In this document: positions 9,974 to 20,832 of the stretch, piece after piece
How the letters are laid out: each line of letters begins with the position of its first letter
Numbering within the stretch: position 1 is the first letter of the stretch
Origin: Emiliania huxleyi CCMP1516
Lineage: Eukaryota > Haptophyta > Isochrysidales > Noelaerhabdaceae
Reading direction: 5' to 3'
NCBI RefSeq assembly: GCF_000372725.1
Contig: NW_005200690.1
Span: 681,720 to 745,719 of the forward strand
DNA: 64,000 nucleotides
The notes under the pieces: generated by a model
Told to the model about the DNA's origin: nothing
Database searches by the model: none
Seen by the model: the letters and a program-made list of their open reading frames with translations, nothing else
Position numbers and translations under genes: made by a program

Positions 9974-11794
9974 ATGACGTTCCCCGACGAGTGGGGCGCC
10001 GGCGGCGGGGACGGCGTCCCGACCGAGTCGAAGCTCGTCCAGCTCTCGATGCAGAGCAATGAGGCGCTCCTCATCAAGACGCTGCTGGCGCGGAGCTGCC
10101 CGAGTGCAAGGCTGAGCCGCGTGCAGCGCGTGCAGAACAAGAAGCTGTGGTGCGAGTACGCCCACTACCGCGACGCATCGCTCGTCCACACCTGCGCCGG
10201 CGGCGACGTCAACGAGATGCTCCTCTTCCACGGCACGGCGGAGCGGGCGGCGGAGGATGTGCTCGCGCATCAGAACGGGCTCGACCCGCGCTTCTCGAAC
10301 GGCGGCTTTTACGGCCAGGGCATCTACCTCGCGGAGGACCCGTCCTACCCGATCGGCGGCCGGTACGCGCACCGCATCTCCGGCTCGGGCGGGCGCCGCG
10401 TGCAGCTGCTCATCGTGAAGGCCGCCCTCGGCTCGCAGCAGGAGATGGGGCAGTGCATCAGCGCGGAGACGAGGGCGATGCGGATGCCGGACGTGCGCGT
10501 CGAGGGCCCTCCCCGACTCCTCTACGACAGCGTGCGCGGCGGGCCCCACCGCCCCTTCGTCTCCGGCGGAGGCGAGAACGGGTGCGACGCGTCCTTCATA
10601 CACGTAGTGTACGAGTCGCGCCAGATGTACCCAGCGTACGTGATCGAGGTCGAGATGGAGATGGGGGCCGAGGTGGTGGCGGCCGTGCAGAACAACTCAG
10701 CCGAGGGGAGTGCGAGCGCCGGCCCGGCACCCAAGCGGCAGCGCCACGCTGCGCCGAGCGGCGGCGGCGGCGGCGGCAGCGGCGGCGGCTCCAGCAGCGG
10801 CGGCGGCAGCGGCGCTCATGTCCCCGCCGCTGCGCCACCGAGCGACGCGGAGGTGCGGACGATGGGCGTGGCGGCGGCGACGGCGGCGCTGCGGGCGCAC
10901 GGGTCGGTCAGTCGCGTCGCGCTTGCGGCTTGCGGGCGGTTGGTTGATCTGTGCAAAGAGGCGCAGAACAGGCAACCTGCGGCGGACGCGGGCGCGATCG
11001 AGGCGATCGTGGCGGCGATGCAGGCGCACCCGCAGGTGGCGAACTTGCAGCAGAATGGTTGCATGGCGATGGCCAACGTGAACCCCCCCGCTGCCCGGCC
11101 GCGTTGCGCCGGCACCGACGCCGCAGGAATCGCACGCAAGCAGCGCGCAGCAGACGCGGGCGGCATCGAGTTGGTCGTGGCGGCGATGCAGGCTCACCCG
11201 CAGGATGCGGGCGTGCAGCAGGGTGGCTGCATGGCGATGGCCAACGTGTGCTCTGGCACCGACGCCGCAGGGCGGGCGCGGAGGCAGCGCGCAGCAGACG
11301 CGGGCGGCATCGAGGTGGTTGTGGCGGCGCTGCAGGCTCACCCGCAGGATGCGGGCGTGCAACAGGATGGCTGCTTGGCGATGGGCAACGCGTGCGCTGG
11401 CACCGACGCCGCAGCGTTCGCACGCAAGCAGCGCGCAGCAGACGCGGGCGGCATCGAGGTGGCTGTGGCGGCGATGCAGGCTCACCCGCAGGTGGCGGGT
11501 GTGCAGCGGTTTGGCTGTTTGGCGCTGGTCAACAACGTGTGCTTCAGCAGCGACGCCGCAGCGCGGGCGCGGAGGCAGCGAGCTGTGACTGCGGGCGCGA
11601 CCGAGACGGCGGTTGGGGCTATGCAGGCGCACCCGGGCGACGCAGCTGTTCAGAGGCACGGGCAGCGTTGCGTCATTTTCTTGCCTGAAGGGATCCGGGC
11701 CGCGCGGACCAAAAGAGCGCACCATGAACAGGAAGAACGCATAGGGTCCGGTCTGTGGGAAGTGCTTGCGCCATCTAGCTGGTTGTCTGTCTGA
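9974..11794 (+). CDS. PARP catalytic domain fused to armadillo-like repeats
   Basis: 606 residues from the ATG at 9974. Residues about 20-230 form a PARP/ART domain: His86 in LLFHGT, Tyr118 in GFYGQGIYLAEDPSY, and YPAYVI at 219-224. The absence of a Glu at the third triad position, and the YP-x-Y-x-I ending, fit the mono-ADP-ribosylating PARP10/14/TIPARP group rather than polymer-forming PARP1. A KRQRH basic patch and a Gly/Ser linker (about 255-285) follow, then four to five armadillo-like repeats of about 56 residues (AADAGGIEVVVAAMQAHPQ ... GCMAMANVCSGTDAAGRAR). The repeats resemble each other more than typical ARMs, so they expanded recently. The last 40 residues after QRHGQR do not look like the family; a missed splice site or insertion is likely there. 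It would modify proteins using NAD+; the repeats probably choose the target. Confidence 0.85.
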   Translation: MTFPDEWGAGGGDGVPTESKLVQLSMQSNEALLIKTLLARSCPSARLSRVQRVQNKKLWCEYAHYRDASLVHTCAGGDVNEMLLFHGTAERAAEDVLAHQNGLDPRFSNGGFYGQGIYLAEDPSYPIGGRYAHRISGSGGRRVQLLIVKAALGSQQEMGQCISAETRAMRMPDVRVEGPPRLLYDSVRGGPHRPFVSGGGENGCDASFIHVVYESRQMYPAYVIEVEMEMGAEVVAAVQNNSAEGSASAGPAPKRQRHAAPSGGGGGGSGGGSSSGGGSGAHVPAAAPPSDAEVRTMGVAAATAALRAHGSVSRVALAACGRLVDLCKEAQNRQPAADAGAIEAIVAAMQAHPQVANLQQNGCMAMANVNPPAARPRCAGTDAAGIARKQRAADAGGIELVVAAMQAHPQDAGVQQGGCMAMANVCSGTDAAGRARRQRAADAGGIEVVVAALQAHPQDAGVQQDGCLAMGNACAGTDAAAFARKQRAADAGGIEVAVAAMQAHPQVAGVQRFGCLALVNNVCFSSDAAARARRQRAVTAGATETAVGAMQAHPGDAAVQRHGQRCVIFLPEGIRAARTKRAHHEQEERIGSGLWEVLAPSSWLSV

Positions 11795-11999
11795 ACAGGG
11801 TTTGTCTCTGAGCGCACAGGCTCCGTCGTGTGGGAAGAGCTTGCGCGCGATCTCTACTTGTCTGGGGCGGCGGCGTGGGGTTGCGTAATCCCCAAGTGTA
11901 ACAGGGAGAAAAGAAACCCTAGAAATCTCGATCATCTTCGATCAACAACGACGGCGCCGTAGACCTGAGAGCCAGCGGACGGAGACGAGAGACACCGCG

Positions 12000-14187
12000 A
12001 TGAAGGGCTGCCAGCTTCTCCTTGTGCTCGCTGGGCTCCATCCGGCTGGCGCGCACGTCCTCTTCAGGGGCCGTGCCGGTGTGCTGCAGCAGCCACTGCC
12101 GGTCCTGCGGAGCACGCGTGCGAGTGTCGTCTGCTCTGAGCTCGAAGTGGAGCGCGCCCGCCTCGAAGCGCAGCTGCGGAACGGCTATGACGCCGTCGCC
12201 GTTCGCCGGCTCCAAGAGATCGAGGCGCGCCTCGCTGCTGCACCGCCTCCCGGCGGCCAAGCGTGGCCGCCGCCGCAGCAGCAGGGCATGCCGCCGCCCT
12301 TCAACCTGCCGCCGCCGCCATTCGGCTCAGCGCCGCGGCCGCCCGCACCCCAGTCACAGCCGGGCCGCCAGGGCCCAACGCCCACGCAGCGGCCGCCCGT
12401 GCCTCAGACGCCGCCACCGCAGGGCATGCGGCCGCCGTTTGGGCAGGCTCCGCAAGCGCCGCAGCAGCAGCCGCCTCACTTTGGTGTGCGGCCGCCGCAG
12501 CAGCAGCGTGCGCCAGCGTGGCCCCCCCCGGGCGGAGTCGCGGCGCCTCAGCCTCCTCCGCGAGGAGCACAGGCGCCTGGACTGCCGCCGCCGTTCGGCC
12601 TCCCTCCTCCGATGCCGCGCCCGGGCACGCCGCCGTTCGGCCTCCCCCCTCCGATGCCGCGCCCGGGCACGCCGCCGCCGTTCGGCCTCCCTCCTCCGAT
12701 GCCGCGCCCGGGCACGCCGCCGCCGTTCGGCCTCCCTCCTCCGATGCCGCGCCCGGGCACGCCGCCGCCGTTCGGCCTCCCCCCTCCGATGCCGCGCCCG
12801 GGCACGCCGCCGCCGTTCGGCCTCCCTCCTCCGATGCCGCGCCCGGGCACGCCGCCGCCGTTCGGCCTCCCTCCTCCGATGCCGCGCCCGGGCACGCCGC
12901 CGCCGTTCGGCCTCCCTCCTCCGATGCCGCGCCCGGGCACGCCGCCGCCGTTCGGCCTCCCTCCTCCGATGCCGCGCCCGGGCACGCCGCCGCCGTTCGG
13001 CCTCCCCCCTCCGATGCCGCGCCCGGGCACGNNNNNNNNNNNNNNNNNNNNNNNNNNNNNNNNNNNNNNNNNNNNNNNNNNNNNNNNNNNNNNNNNNNNN
13101 NNNNNNNNNNNNNNNNNNNNNNNNNNNNNNNCCGGGCACGCCGCCGCCGTTCCCGATGCCGCGCCCGGGCACGCCGCCGCCGTTCGGCCTCCAACCACCT
13201 ACTATGCCGCAGCCGGGGTTCCTCTCCCTCCTCTCGTCCCTTTTGGGCTTGCCGCCGCCAGAGCACCAGGGGCTGCCGCCACCTCCCTTTGGCCAACAGC
13301 CTCCTCCCTTTGGCCAACAGCCTCCGCCCCCTGGCCAGCCTCCCTTTGGCCAGCCGCCTCCGCCTCCAGGCCAGCCCGGCCTACCGCCCCCGTTTGGCGT
13401 GCCGCCGCCGACACGGCAGCCAGGGACGGGGGACGGGGGCGTGTCGTCGCCGTGGGGGCCGCTCCCTCCCTACGCGGCGGCCACCGCCGCCGCGGTGGTG
13501 TTCACCTCCCTCCTCTCCATCGCGGTGGCTCTGGGCACGGCCGCCCCGCCAGACGCGGTCCTGTATGACCCTCCGCCCGTGGCTGTCGCCCGCAGCCCGC
13601 TGCCCGCCGTGGCGCCGCCCCTCGCGCCGCCCCTCGCGCCGCCCCTCGCGCCGCCCCTCGCGCCGCCCCTCGCGCCGCCCCTCGAACCGCGGTCAGCTGT
13701 AGCGCCGCCGCCCAAGACGCAGCCGGCACCACCAAGGCCGGCGCCGGTGGCAGTGCGCCCAGCTGTGGCGTCCTACGAGTCCGCGCCCGGCGTCTTGGTG
13801 GCTGCGCTCCTCGCGCCTGCCGCCCTGGTGGTGTACTTTACCAGCGGCGCCCCGCTCGTCCGCGACGACACCGAGGCCCCGATCGACCTTTACGACGAGT
13901 ACGGGTACGGCCAGGGGCGGGGCCAGCGGCGGGGGGGGCGGGGCGGCTGGGCAGACGGGTACGCCAGCCAGGACGGCTACGGGGGGCAGGGCTTTCGGCG
14001 CGACCGGCGTGCGGAGGGGCGGGAGCGTCAAGGGTACGACGACGAAGGCGGGTGGAGGGGGGCGGGGTACAGAGATGGCTACGACAGCAGGGGCGAGGGC
14101 GGCTGGATCGGAGACGCGGCGGCGTACGATGGCTACGACGGTAACCGCGAGAACGCCGCGGACCACCGGGGGCGGCGTGACTTTTGA
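12000..14187 (+). CDS. Proline-rich repeat membrane protein, interrupted by gap
   Basis: The ATG at 12000 gives a hydrophobic leader ([20 protein letters not shown]), then a basic stretch with [10 protein letters not shown], then a charged helix ([20 protein letters not shown]). That order (signal plus transit-like) suits a plastid or secretory protein. A long Pro-rich part follows, with at least 12 copies of a 15-residue unit [15 protein letters not shown]. The reading continues after the gap in a different frame, so the gap size (100 N, a placeholder) is wrong. After the repeats come two membrane segments ([35 protein letters not shown]) around a PPLA repeat, and a Tyr/Gly/Arg-rich tail ([11 protein letters not shown]). 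The acidic-aromatic tail and Pro-rich region suggest a structural or phase-separating protein. Function unknown. Confidence 0.7.
12585..13180. repeat. 45-base coding minisatellite
   Basis: Ten units lie before the gap (the second is 42 bases) and at least two, one of them shortened, after it. Units differ at a single third position (CCTCCT or CCCCCT), so they arose by recent tandem duplication. The assembly collapsed here. Confidence 0.95.
13032..13131. other. Assembly gap (100 N)
   Basis: A round 100 N placed inside the 45-base repeat array. The coding frame differs on its two sides, so the true length is not 100. Confidence 0.99.
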
Positions 14188-14499
14188 GCAGCGTCAACAC
14201 ATTCTCACTGATCGTTCCGCGGGGAACCAACAAAGCTTAAAGGCTCTCATTATCTTGTACTACGATGATCTAAAAAACAACGCCTCCAAAAAAGCCGGGC
14301 GAATTCTCTTTCCGTGAGCGCTCTAGGGACTGGCGCAACCCCTCTAACTTTGAAATGTCGCAACGCCGATGGCGAATGGCATGACGCCTTGGTAGCGCCG
14401 TGGTCCTAAAAAAAAAGAGCGGCGAACCCTCGGCAATCAATCCCAGGCCTCCTGGGGGGGGGCGATCGCCGACGGGCACAACGAAACCAAATCATCAGC

Positions 14500-15405
14500 A
14501 TGAAGGTGTGCAGTCACAGCGTGAGCATGCTGCGTCGCGTGGCGTCCCGCCTCTAGCCTCACGCCTCTCGCGCACGGGGTGCTGCGGTCGCCACGCACGT
14601 TCACAGCGTTCGCACCAGTCTGTGAAAGCCTGTTCACGCACCCTGTGCCACAGCCGCCCTCGTGCGCCTCGCAGATCGTCCTCGCCCTCCTCGCCGCTGG
14701 CTCCGCGCACGGCGCGACGCTGGCCGCCCCCAAGGTCAAGTCCACGCTCAAGCTGCGCGGAGGCCTGGACTCGAAGCAGGTCCTCCTCGCCAACGCCGCC
14801 GGGCTCGCCGCGTTCGGGAGCGAGTTCGGCAGCGCCCTCGTCGGGTCCAAGTGCGTGCACACTCCCCGCAGATACAGCCCCCCCCGCCGCCGCCTCCGCC
14901 GTGACTGCGCGCGGTACCCTCAGGTGGGCTTCGGTCCGCTACTGGGACTGCGAGCCGACGGAGGGCTGGCAGCAGCTGTCAGAGGCGTTTGGGATCGGCC
15001 TCCTGACCCTCGCCTACGTGACGTATGACACGGCTCAGAACGGCGACGAGGCGCGCGGGACTCGCGGAGTTCCCTCAGCCACCGGAGTTCCCTCAGCCGC
15101 CACCGCATAGCCACCCTCTTTGCTTCCCCACCCAGGCCGCCAAGACCAACCTCGGCAAGAAGCTCTCCTTTGCGTGGATCGGCTGGACCCTCATGCACGT
15201 CAAGTGGTGGCAGGCGAGACCCCCGCCTCGCCCCCTCGCCCCCTTCCCCTCCTTTGCGCCATCACCAACCCCCCCGCCGCCGCACCTCCCCGTCCCCCAG
15301 ATGGGCACCCTCGTCACCACCGGCCCGCTCAAGAGCCAGCTTGGCGGCTGGGTCCCCTGCGCCACCCTCGCCGCCCTCAGCGCAAAGAAGTTCCTCATCA
15401 AGTAA
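14500..15405 (+). CDS. Small secretory/plastid protein, 5 exons, 163 aa
   Basis: Reconstructed exons: 14500-14505 (only ATG AAG), 14675-14850, 14924-15050, 15136-15213, 15301-15405. All phases fit, giving 163 residues. The joined start MKIVLALLAAGSAHGATLA is a clean signal peptide, followed by STLKLRGG, a motif common after the signal in haptophyte plastid-type presequences. Two of four introns use GC donors (15051, 15214); the first two use GT. Two hydrophobic stretches (FGIGLLTLAYVTYD, FAWIGWTLMHVKWW) suggest membrane contact. The rest is conserved-looking and compact but I do not recognise a family. It follows the proline-rich gene by 310 bases on the same strand; 14190-14499 holds nothing else. 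Confidence 0.75.
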
Positions 15406-15991
15406 GGGCGCGCAACGAAGGACCAAGGCGCCGCGAGCAGGAGCGAGGAGGCGCGATCGTCAAGAGAGATGCAGCGTGCTCTGCAGGTCTGCTAGGCTGT
15501 TTGATTCGAGGCCAGCTAGGGGAGGGGAGATAGGAATTATAATTCAGGCGGGGTCGAGGGCGGAGAGAGTCCAGTGTGTGTGCGCGCGGCACTCTGCGCT
15601 CTCTTACTCAGAGAGCGCAAACTCTGAATCATAGACGTCAATGCTGTCCAATACTCTTTACTTAGATATTGGCTGTTGCTGTGTGCGCTCTAGTGCGCAC
15701 CCCCCCGCTGTGCACGCACAACAGTCAACACACACCACAAGAGATGTTCAGAGATGGAACTGGCCTTCCGCGCTTCCATGCGCGCTTCGGAAGAGGGAAC
15801 TCGCATCAACGAACCAATATGTGGGAAATACTCTTTTTCCGCCCTCCGGCCTCCGCAAAGGGGCCTTGGCCTCTAGCCAGCTCCCCTACCCCTAGCGATG
15901 CGCGAGGCCCCCAGAGTGGACGCCGTACGTCCCCAGCGTGCCAAAGCCCGTACTGTAGTCTCGTGCCCTGTAGTTCCTACCCGACTCGGCG
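15406..15991. other. Intergenic, no gene seen
   Basis: Lies between two converging genes. It holds short reading frames only, none with a family signal. Confidence 0.6.
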
Positions 15992-17603
15992 CTACTGCCC
16001 CCGCTCCCCGCCAGCTGCAGGGCCGCCCTCGGCCGGCGGCCGTGGGGCAGTGAGCGCGTCGCGCAGCGCCGCGCGAGTCGACGGGGTGACCCCGATGGCA
16101 CTCATGTACCCGTCCACCGAGCCGTACCGCGCCTCGACCCGCCGCCACAGCTCGTGCAGCGTCGCCGGGCTGGCACGGCAAAAGCCGTCCAGGTCGAGCC
16201 GCGCAGCAAGCCGGGCGGGCAGCATCGCCTGCGGCCGAGGCGGCGGCGCGGTGGGCGAGGTGAGCGAGGGGAGGGGCAGTGGGCGCGGTGGGCGGGCGGG
16301 CTGCCGGCTCGTTACCCCCCCCTCCCCCCTCTTCTTTCTGTGCAGCTCTCTGCAGCTCCCCGCCACCTCTCTGGCACCTCCCTGCTGTCTCTCTGTCACC
16401 TCCCGCCCGTGTCCCGCCCGTCTCCCGGCTCGACGTCTCTCTGCCATCTCTCTCTGCGCACCTCCTGCGCCGCCCGCCCCTCTGCTGTGGCGGCCCACGC
16501 GTCGGTGCGCGCGTACTCCGCCGCAACCTCCTCTGCAGACGCGCCCGCCTGTTCACAGCCAGAGGTGTGAAGAGACGCTGTTCACACCCCAACCTCCTCT
16601 GCAGACGCCAGGGGGGGGGCAGCGGCGAAAGCGGTGGAGGACGAGGGAGGAGCGCTGGACGGCTTGATGCCCGGCCAGCTCTCGGCCAGCTCTCCTAGCT
16701 CTTGGCCAGATCTCGGCTAGATCTCGGCCCGCTCTCGGCCAGCTCATCCTTCTCTCGGGCATCTCTCGGCCATGTCTCGGCCATCTCTCGGCCATGTCTC
16801 GGCTAGGTCTCGCCGCATGCAGCAGGAGGGAGACGAGGAGCCCGGTGCGGTCCTTGCCGTGTGTGCAGTGGACGAGGACCGGCGCGCGAGGGAGCGCCTC
16901 GGCGCACACCTACGCATCTCGCCACGACCTCGCCTCTGCTACTCTCCCCCTCTGCCCGCAGCAGCGCGCGAGCGACGACCTCCAGCGCCCGCCGCACCGC
17001 ATTGCCGTTTCGCGTGAGAATCCACTCGTACACGTCCGCGAGGGAGAGCTCCGCGAGCAGCGCGGCGACGCGCTCGTCGTACGCCGCCCCCGCCGCCTCG
17101 CGAGCCGCTGCGTACCTCGCCACCGCCCGCCAGAGAGAGCGGGAGAGCGCAGGCGCGACACGCGTGCGTGAGAGGCGTGTGCGCGCCAGCAGCTCCGCGT
17201 GCTGGTCAGGCGGCGGCGGCATGCTTCGCAGCAGGCGGAGGCCGCCGAGCGCGACCGCAGCGGACGGCGACATGAGGAGCCGCCGCAGCACGCCGTTCCG
17301 CACGAGCGACGAGTCCATCAGGTTGACATGGACCGTGAGATGACCGAGCGGGCGCGAGCTGCCCTGAAAGGCCTTGGTGTCGTCAGCGAGCGCCTCGTCC
17401 GGCGAACGCAGGTCGAGCACCGTCCCGACGCCGCGCACGCCCACCAGCTCGTGTACCGCCTGCCCATTGGCACAGCAGGGCGATGCGGATCGCAGCAGCA
17501 CTCCAGGCCGGGTGAAGCGCGCGCCGGCGTCGCACGGGATGCCGCCAACGTCGCGAAAATTGGGCACGCCAGGCAGGTGGCTCAGTGCGGCGGCGGCAAG
17601 CAT
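15992..17603 (-). CDS. DSP-type tyrosine/serine phosphatase (Y_phosphatase3 family)
   Basis: Starts at the ATG at 17603 with the family's N-terminal signature (GVPNFRDVGG, then GVLLRSASP and VLDLRSPDE). The catalytic loop HCTHGKDRTG (C-x5-R) is in a second exon from 16909, reached by a short GC-AG intron (16910-16955, 46 bases). A further exon near 16545-16480 gives EEVAAEYARTDAW, and the last exon (from about 16230, after CCGCAG) gives the family's end, RYGSVDGYMSAIGVTPSTR. Exons 3 and 4 limits are approximate. The protein should remove phosphate from Tyr/Ser or from phosphoinositides, as bacterial and fungal relatives do. Between the catalytic and later exons lies an 11-base minisatellite (CTCGGCCAGCT-like). 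Confidence 0.8.
16655..16812. repeat. Intronic minisatellite, about 11-base unit
   Basis: Repeats of TCTCGGCCAGC/TCTCGGCCATG inside an intron of the phosphatase gene. A second small duplication (CCTCCTCTGCAGACGC) occurs at 16527 and 16590. Confidence 0.85.
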
Positions 17604-18287
17604 GTAACGCGGCGCGGTGGGCAGGGATGCTCCGCGGGCAGGATCCCGCGAGAGGAAAGTCCGGACGAAGACAAAAAGAATTTTCTCACTCAGAATTTAC
17701 CTTGCGTGCGCACTTCGCCACCATGCTGCCGCCCGGGAAATTAGTTTCCGTTTGTTAATCAATTAATTAATCAGTTCATTAACTAATTCATTACCCGTCA
17801 CCATGCTGCCGTCCGGCCTGGCCCTTCAAAGTGAACAACAAACTCTCTCAAAGTGCACACACCTCGGTTTGGGTCTCGGCAGTCAGAGAGAGATTTTTTG
17901 AAAACCAACTTGCAGTCAGTGTCTCAAGAAGCTCCCTAGCACAGCACTGGGCACGGGACTGGGCGCGCACTGGCACTAACACAGGTACACCACGGGAGCC
18001 GCCTAAGCGACTCCTGCGAGGACGGCGAGGCACTTAGCTCCGTGCACTCGACCGCCCTCGCCGCAGGCAAGCTCATTCACAATCTGCTCTGCGATGGCCG
18101 TGTGAAGAACGACCGTGAGATACGGGATACGCTGCTGCTGCAGCCCTAGCCAATTCTAGGTGGTCCAAGTCACCTGCTCACCTCATCGAGCTTCGAGGTA
18201 CTGACTGGGCCATAGTGCATAGAGCTCTTCATGTACGTTTGCATGAACTGTTGTGCCGACGATTTCTTAGCCCCCAGGCCTCTCAGT
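17604..18287. other. Intergenic with AT-rich patch
   Basis: 17745-17800 is strongly AT-rich (TTAATTAATCA-like) in an otherwise GC-rich area, flanked by two copies of CACCATGCTGCCG. A GAAAATTCTTTTTG motif (minus strand, near 17672-17687) sits about 70 bases upstream of the phosphatase start. No gene. Confidence 0.5.
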
Positions 18288-18755
18288 TCACGAGGTGAAC
18301 CGTGAACCCGGTTCATGAACTAGTTCGCGGGCCTTCTCTTCGGTGTTGCCGAAGGCGTAGGAGTGGCCAACGGAGGCGGGCGTGCCGCCACTCGAGGCGT
18401 TGCCAACGCCCGGCGAGGAGGTCTTGAGGAGGGGCGTCCAGAGCTTGATGCCCTGTTCACGCGCGCGCGAGACGTGCAGACAGGGTTGCCAGGTGAGGAG
18501 GTGAGAGCGAATGGCGCGGTTCACGCCTCGCACAACAGAGAGAGAGATGCGCTCTGCATGGTGGGACATAAAAGAGAGCGAGTACTTGGGCGAGTAGGCC
18601 GTGCGGTCGACGCTGCCGCGCGCGACTTTGCGCGCGAGGCGGCGCAGCTTGAGAACGGCGGTGGGCGAGAAGCCGCCGCCGAACGTCTCGTGGAGCAGCA
18701 GGTTGAAGTTGTTGCGCTTGACTGTTTGTTGTCGTCTCAGTTGTTGTAAAATTCT
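18288..18755 (-). pseudogene. Unassigned open fragment
   Basis: A frame open from about 18755 to the stop at 18288 with no early ATG; it reads protein-like (FNLLLHETFGGGFSPTAV, LRRLARKVARGSVDRTAY, FMSHHAERISLSVVRG). It looks like the middle of a once longer protein or of a repeated element's gene. I cannot name the family. Its tail overlaps short direct and inverted copies of GTTCATGAAC/GGTTCACGG-like sequence at 18285-18320 and 18810-18850. Confidence 0.35.
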
Positions 18756-19197
18756 TTTTGCGCAGCGGCGCCGCCAGGCGCCCGCCCCGGCGGTGAGCGA
18801 CGCGTAGCGAGTGAACCTTCACGGTTCGTTCACGGTTCGCGGTTCACGGACTCGGGGCGGGTGCTAGTCGGTTCAGGGCACGCCGGCCGCCTCCATCAGG
18901 ACCTTAGTAAAGTCGTAAGCAAATGTGGACGCGCCGCAACAGGTCGAGATGAGCGCCAGTGGCGGCTCGCCAGGCAAAGCAAGCGCCCCCATTGCAGAAC
19001 TACGACTCTACAACTCGATGCGACATCGAATTTACTTCCCCTCGATTCACCTGCCAATACGACTGTAGCTTGAGCACTTGAGCACTTGATAGGGTCGATT
19101 CCGCATGGTACGGGACCCCTCGATCGTCTCGCCCTCCCTCACTGGTGTGTTCATAGCCAATAGCTGTCTATCTAATAAACGGATCGCTTCTCATCGA

Positions 19198-20212
19198 TCG
19201 CAAACCCAGTCAGCAGTCCTCCTCCGGGAATGTACGTAAGAGCTACATACACTGAGAGAGAGAGTGGTAGGGCCCCCAAGGGCCTAGAAATCGCGCCTGC
19301 CTCTCCCTTTTCTCCCAGTAAGCTAAAAGTACAGTACACTGAGAGACTATGGAAAGTTCACGTCATGACGGTTAGCCGCTGTCACGACCGTTAGCCGCTG
19401 TCACGACAGCTGGGAGCTGTCATGACAGCAAACGACAGCGACAGTGACACCTACCTGTCACCAGCTGTCACCAGCTGTCACCAGCTGTCACGAGCTGTCA
19501 CCAGCTGTCGTTGCTGCTGTCGTTGCTGCTGTCATTGCTGCTCTCGTGAGCACCCCCGCAGGACAGTGTCACAATGGGATGTGGTGCCACTAACGAGAGA
19601 GACAGGACACTCAAGATATAGATGCATGCGCGCGAGACCGCTCACTCGCACGCCCGACGCCACATGAGAAACCCTCTCAACAGTAGCCACGCACTGTCAG
19701 CAGCGGGCGTGAGTCACAGAATCTGCAAAACCCTTGCCCTCCTTCCTCCAGCATGTGCCGTGATGGGCTCCAGCGCTGGTTCATCTGCCGCTCAAAAATC
19801 TCACGCGAGCGAACGGCGTCAATCATCAACCGCGAGGATTGGGACCTTGAAATCCACGTCGCAAGCAAACGCGCAGAGCATTGAGCAACACACCTCGGGT
19901 ATTGAACCTCTTGGCCATTGCCGAGCCACAAGGCGTTGATCAGGAACTCTCATGTAGAGAGCTCGGCTCTGCTACAAGAAAGCAGGCTCGCCCTACACAG
20001 AGAAATTCTGAGGTAGAGGAGCAGGAGTTTTGCAAAATGTGTGAGACGTACAAACGCTGCTGTGCATCAAGCGCTGAGAGCTACATTCACGCGCACCGTT
20101 ATTTTAGTCCATGGGGTGTAATGCACAGATGGGTGGGTGGGCGGTTGGGCCCCTTTGCTGGTGCCTGTCACTAGGGCTATGGCTGCCTCACTGTGGCGCT
20201 GGCGCTGCCTCG

Positions 20213-20275
<63 letters not shown>

Positions 20276-20647
20276 TCACTCGCAGGGTCCCGCGCTGACA
20301 TTGTCACCGCCTGTCGCTGGCGTTCACTGGCTTCACTGTCACTGTCACTATGGCTGTCACTGTTCCTGGGTGCCTTTCACTCCTCCCTGGCAGCTAGCTG
20401 GCTGTGCTGTCACCAGCTGTCACCAGCTGTCACCAGCTGTCACCAGCTGTCGTTGCTGCTGTCGTTGCTGCTGTCGTTTCGCAGCCGCTGTCACGACATA
20501 TTGACCACGTCGCGACCGTTAACAGCCGGTTTAACCGTCATGACGTGAACTTTCCAATGTCTCTGAGAGAGAGAGAGTAAATAACAGTTCGAGCTTAAAT
20601 TACGTACGTACATTCCCGGAGGAGGACTCTGCTGACAGGGTTTGCGA
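19198..20647. mobile_element. Inverted-repeat element of about 1.45 kb (no transposase seen)
   Basis: The ends are inverted copies: TCGCAAACCC..GTCAGCAG and TCCTCCTCCGGGAATGTACG at 19198-19236 recur reversed at 20608-20647. A second inverted block (GGAAAGTTCACGTCATGACG) is at 19355-19374 and 20535-20554. Inside these arms, both sides carry direct copies of a (CAGCTGTCAC)n array followed by GTCGTTGCTGCT units (19460-19545, 20405-20480). The centre (19620-20180) holds no convincing gene. Non-autonomous foldback element. No clear target duplication seen. Confidence 0.75.
20209..20279. repeat. (CTGTCG)n hexamer array
   Basis: About eleven perfect CTGTCG units inside the inverted-repeat element. 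Confidence 0.95.
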
Positions 20648-20832
20648 GATTATTGTACGTGGCCACGAACATCCCGGAGGTGGAGTCGACTGCTGATCAT
20701 GCTAGCACCCCACCGCGCGAGCCGATCTGCGAAACACCTCTCCGACGCGCTCGACTATACTCGTAGTCTGCTTGTTTCGCCGCGCACGAACTTGTTTCGC
20801 CGGGAACAAGTAACGGCATCCCTCACAAGAAG

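Noticed and set aside
10697..11935. Long minus-strand frame opposite the PARP-ARM gene
   Set aside because: Shadow of GC-rich repeated coding sequence; the plus frame has the catalytic motifs.
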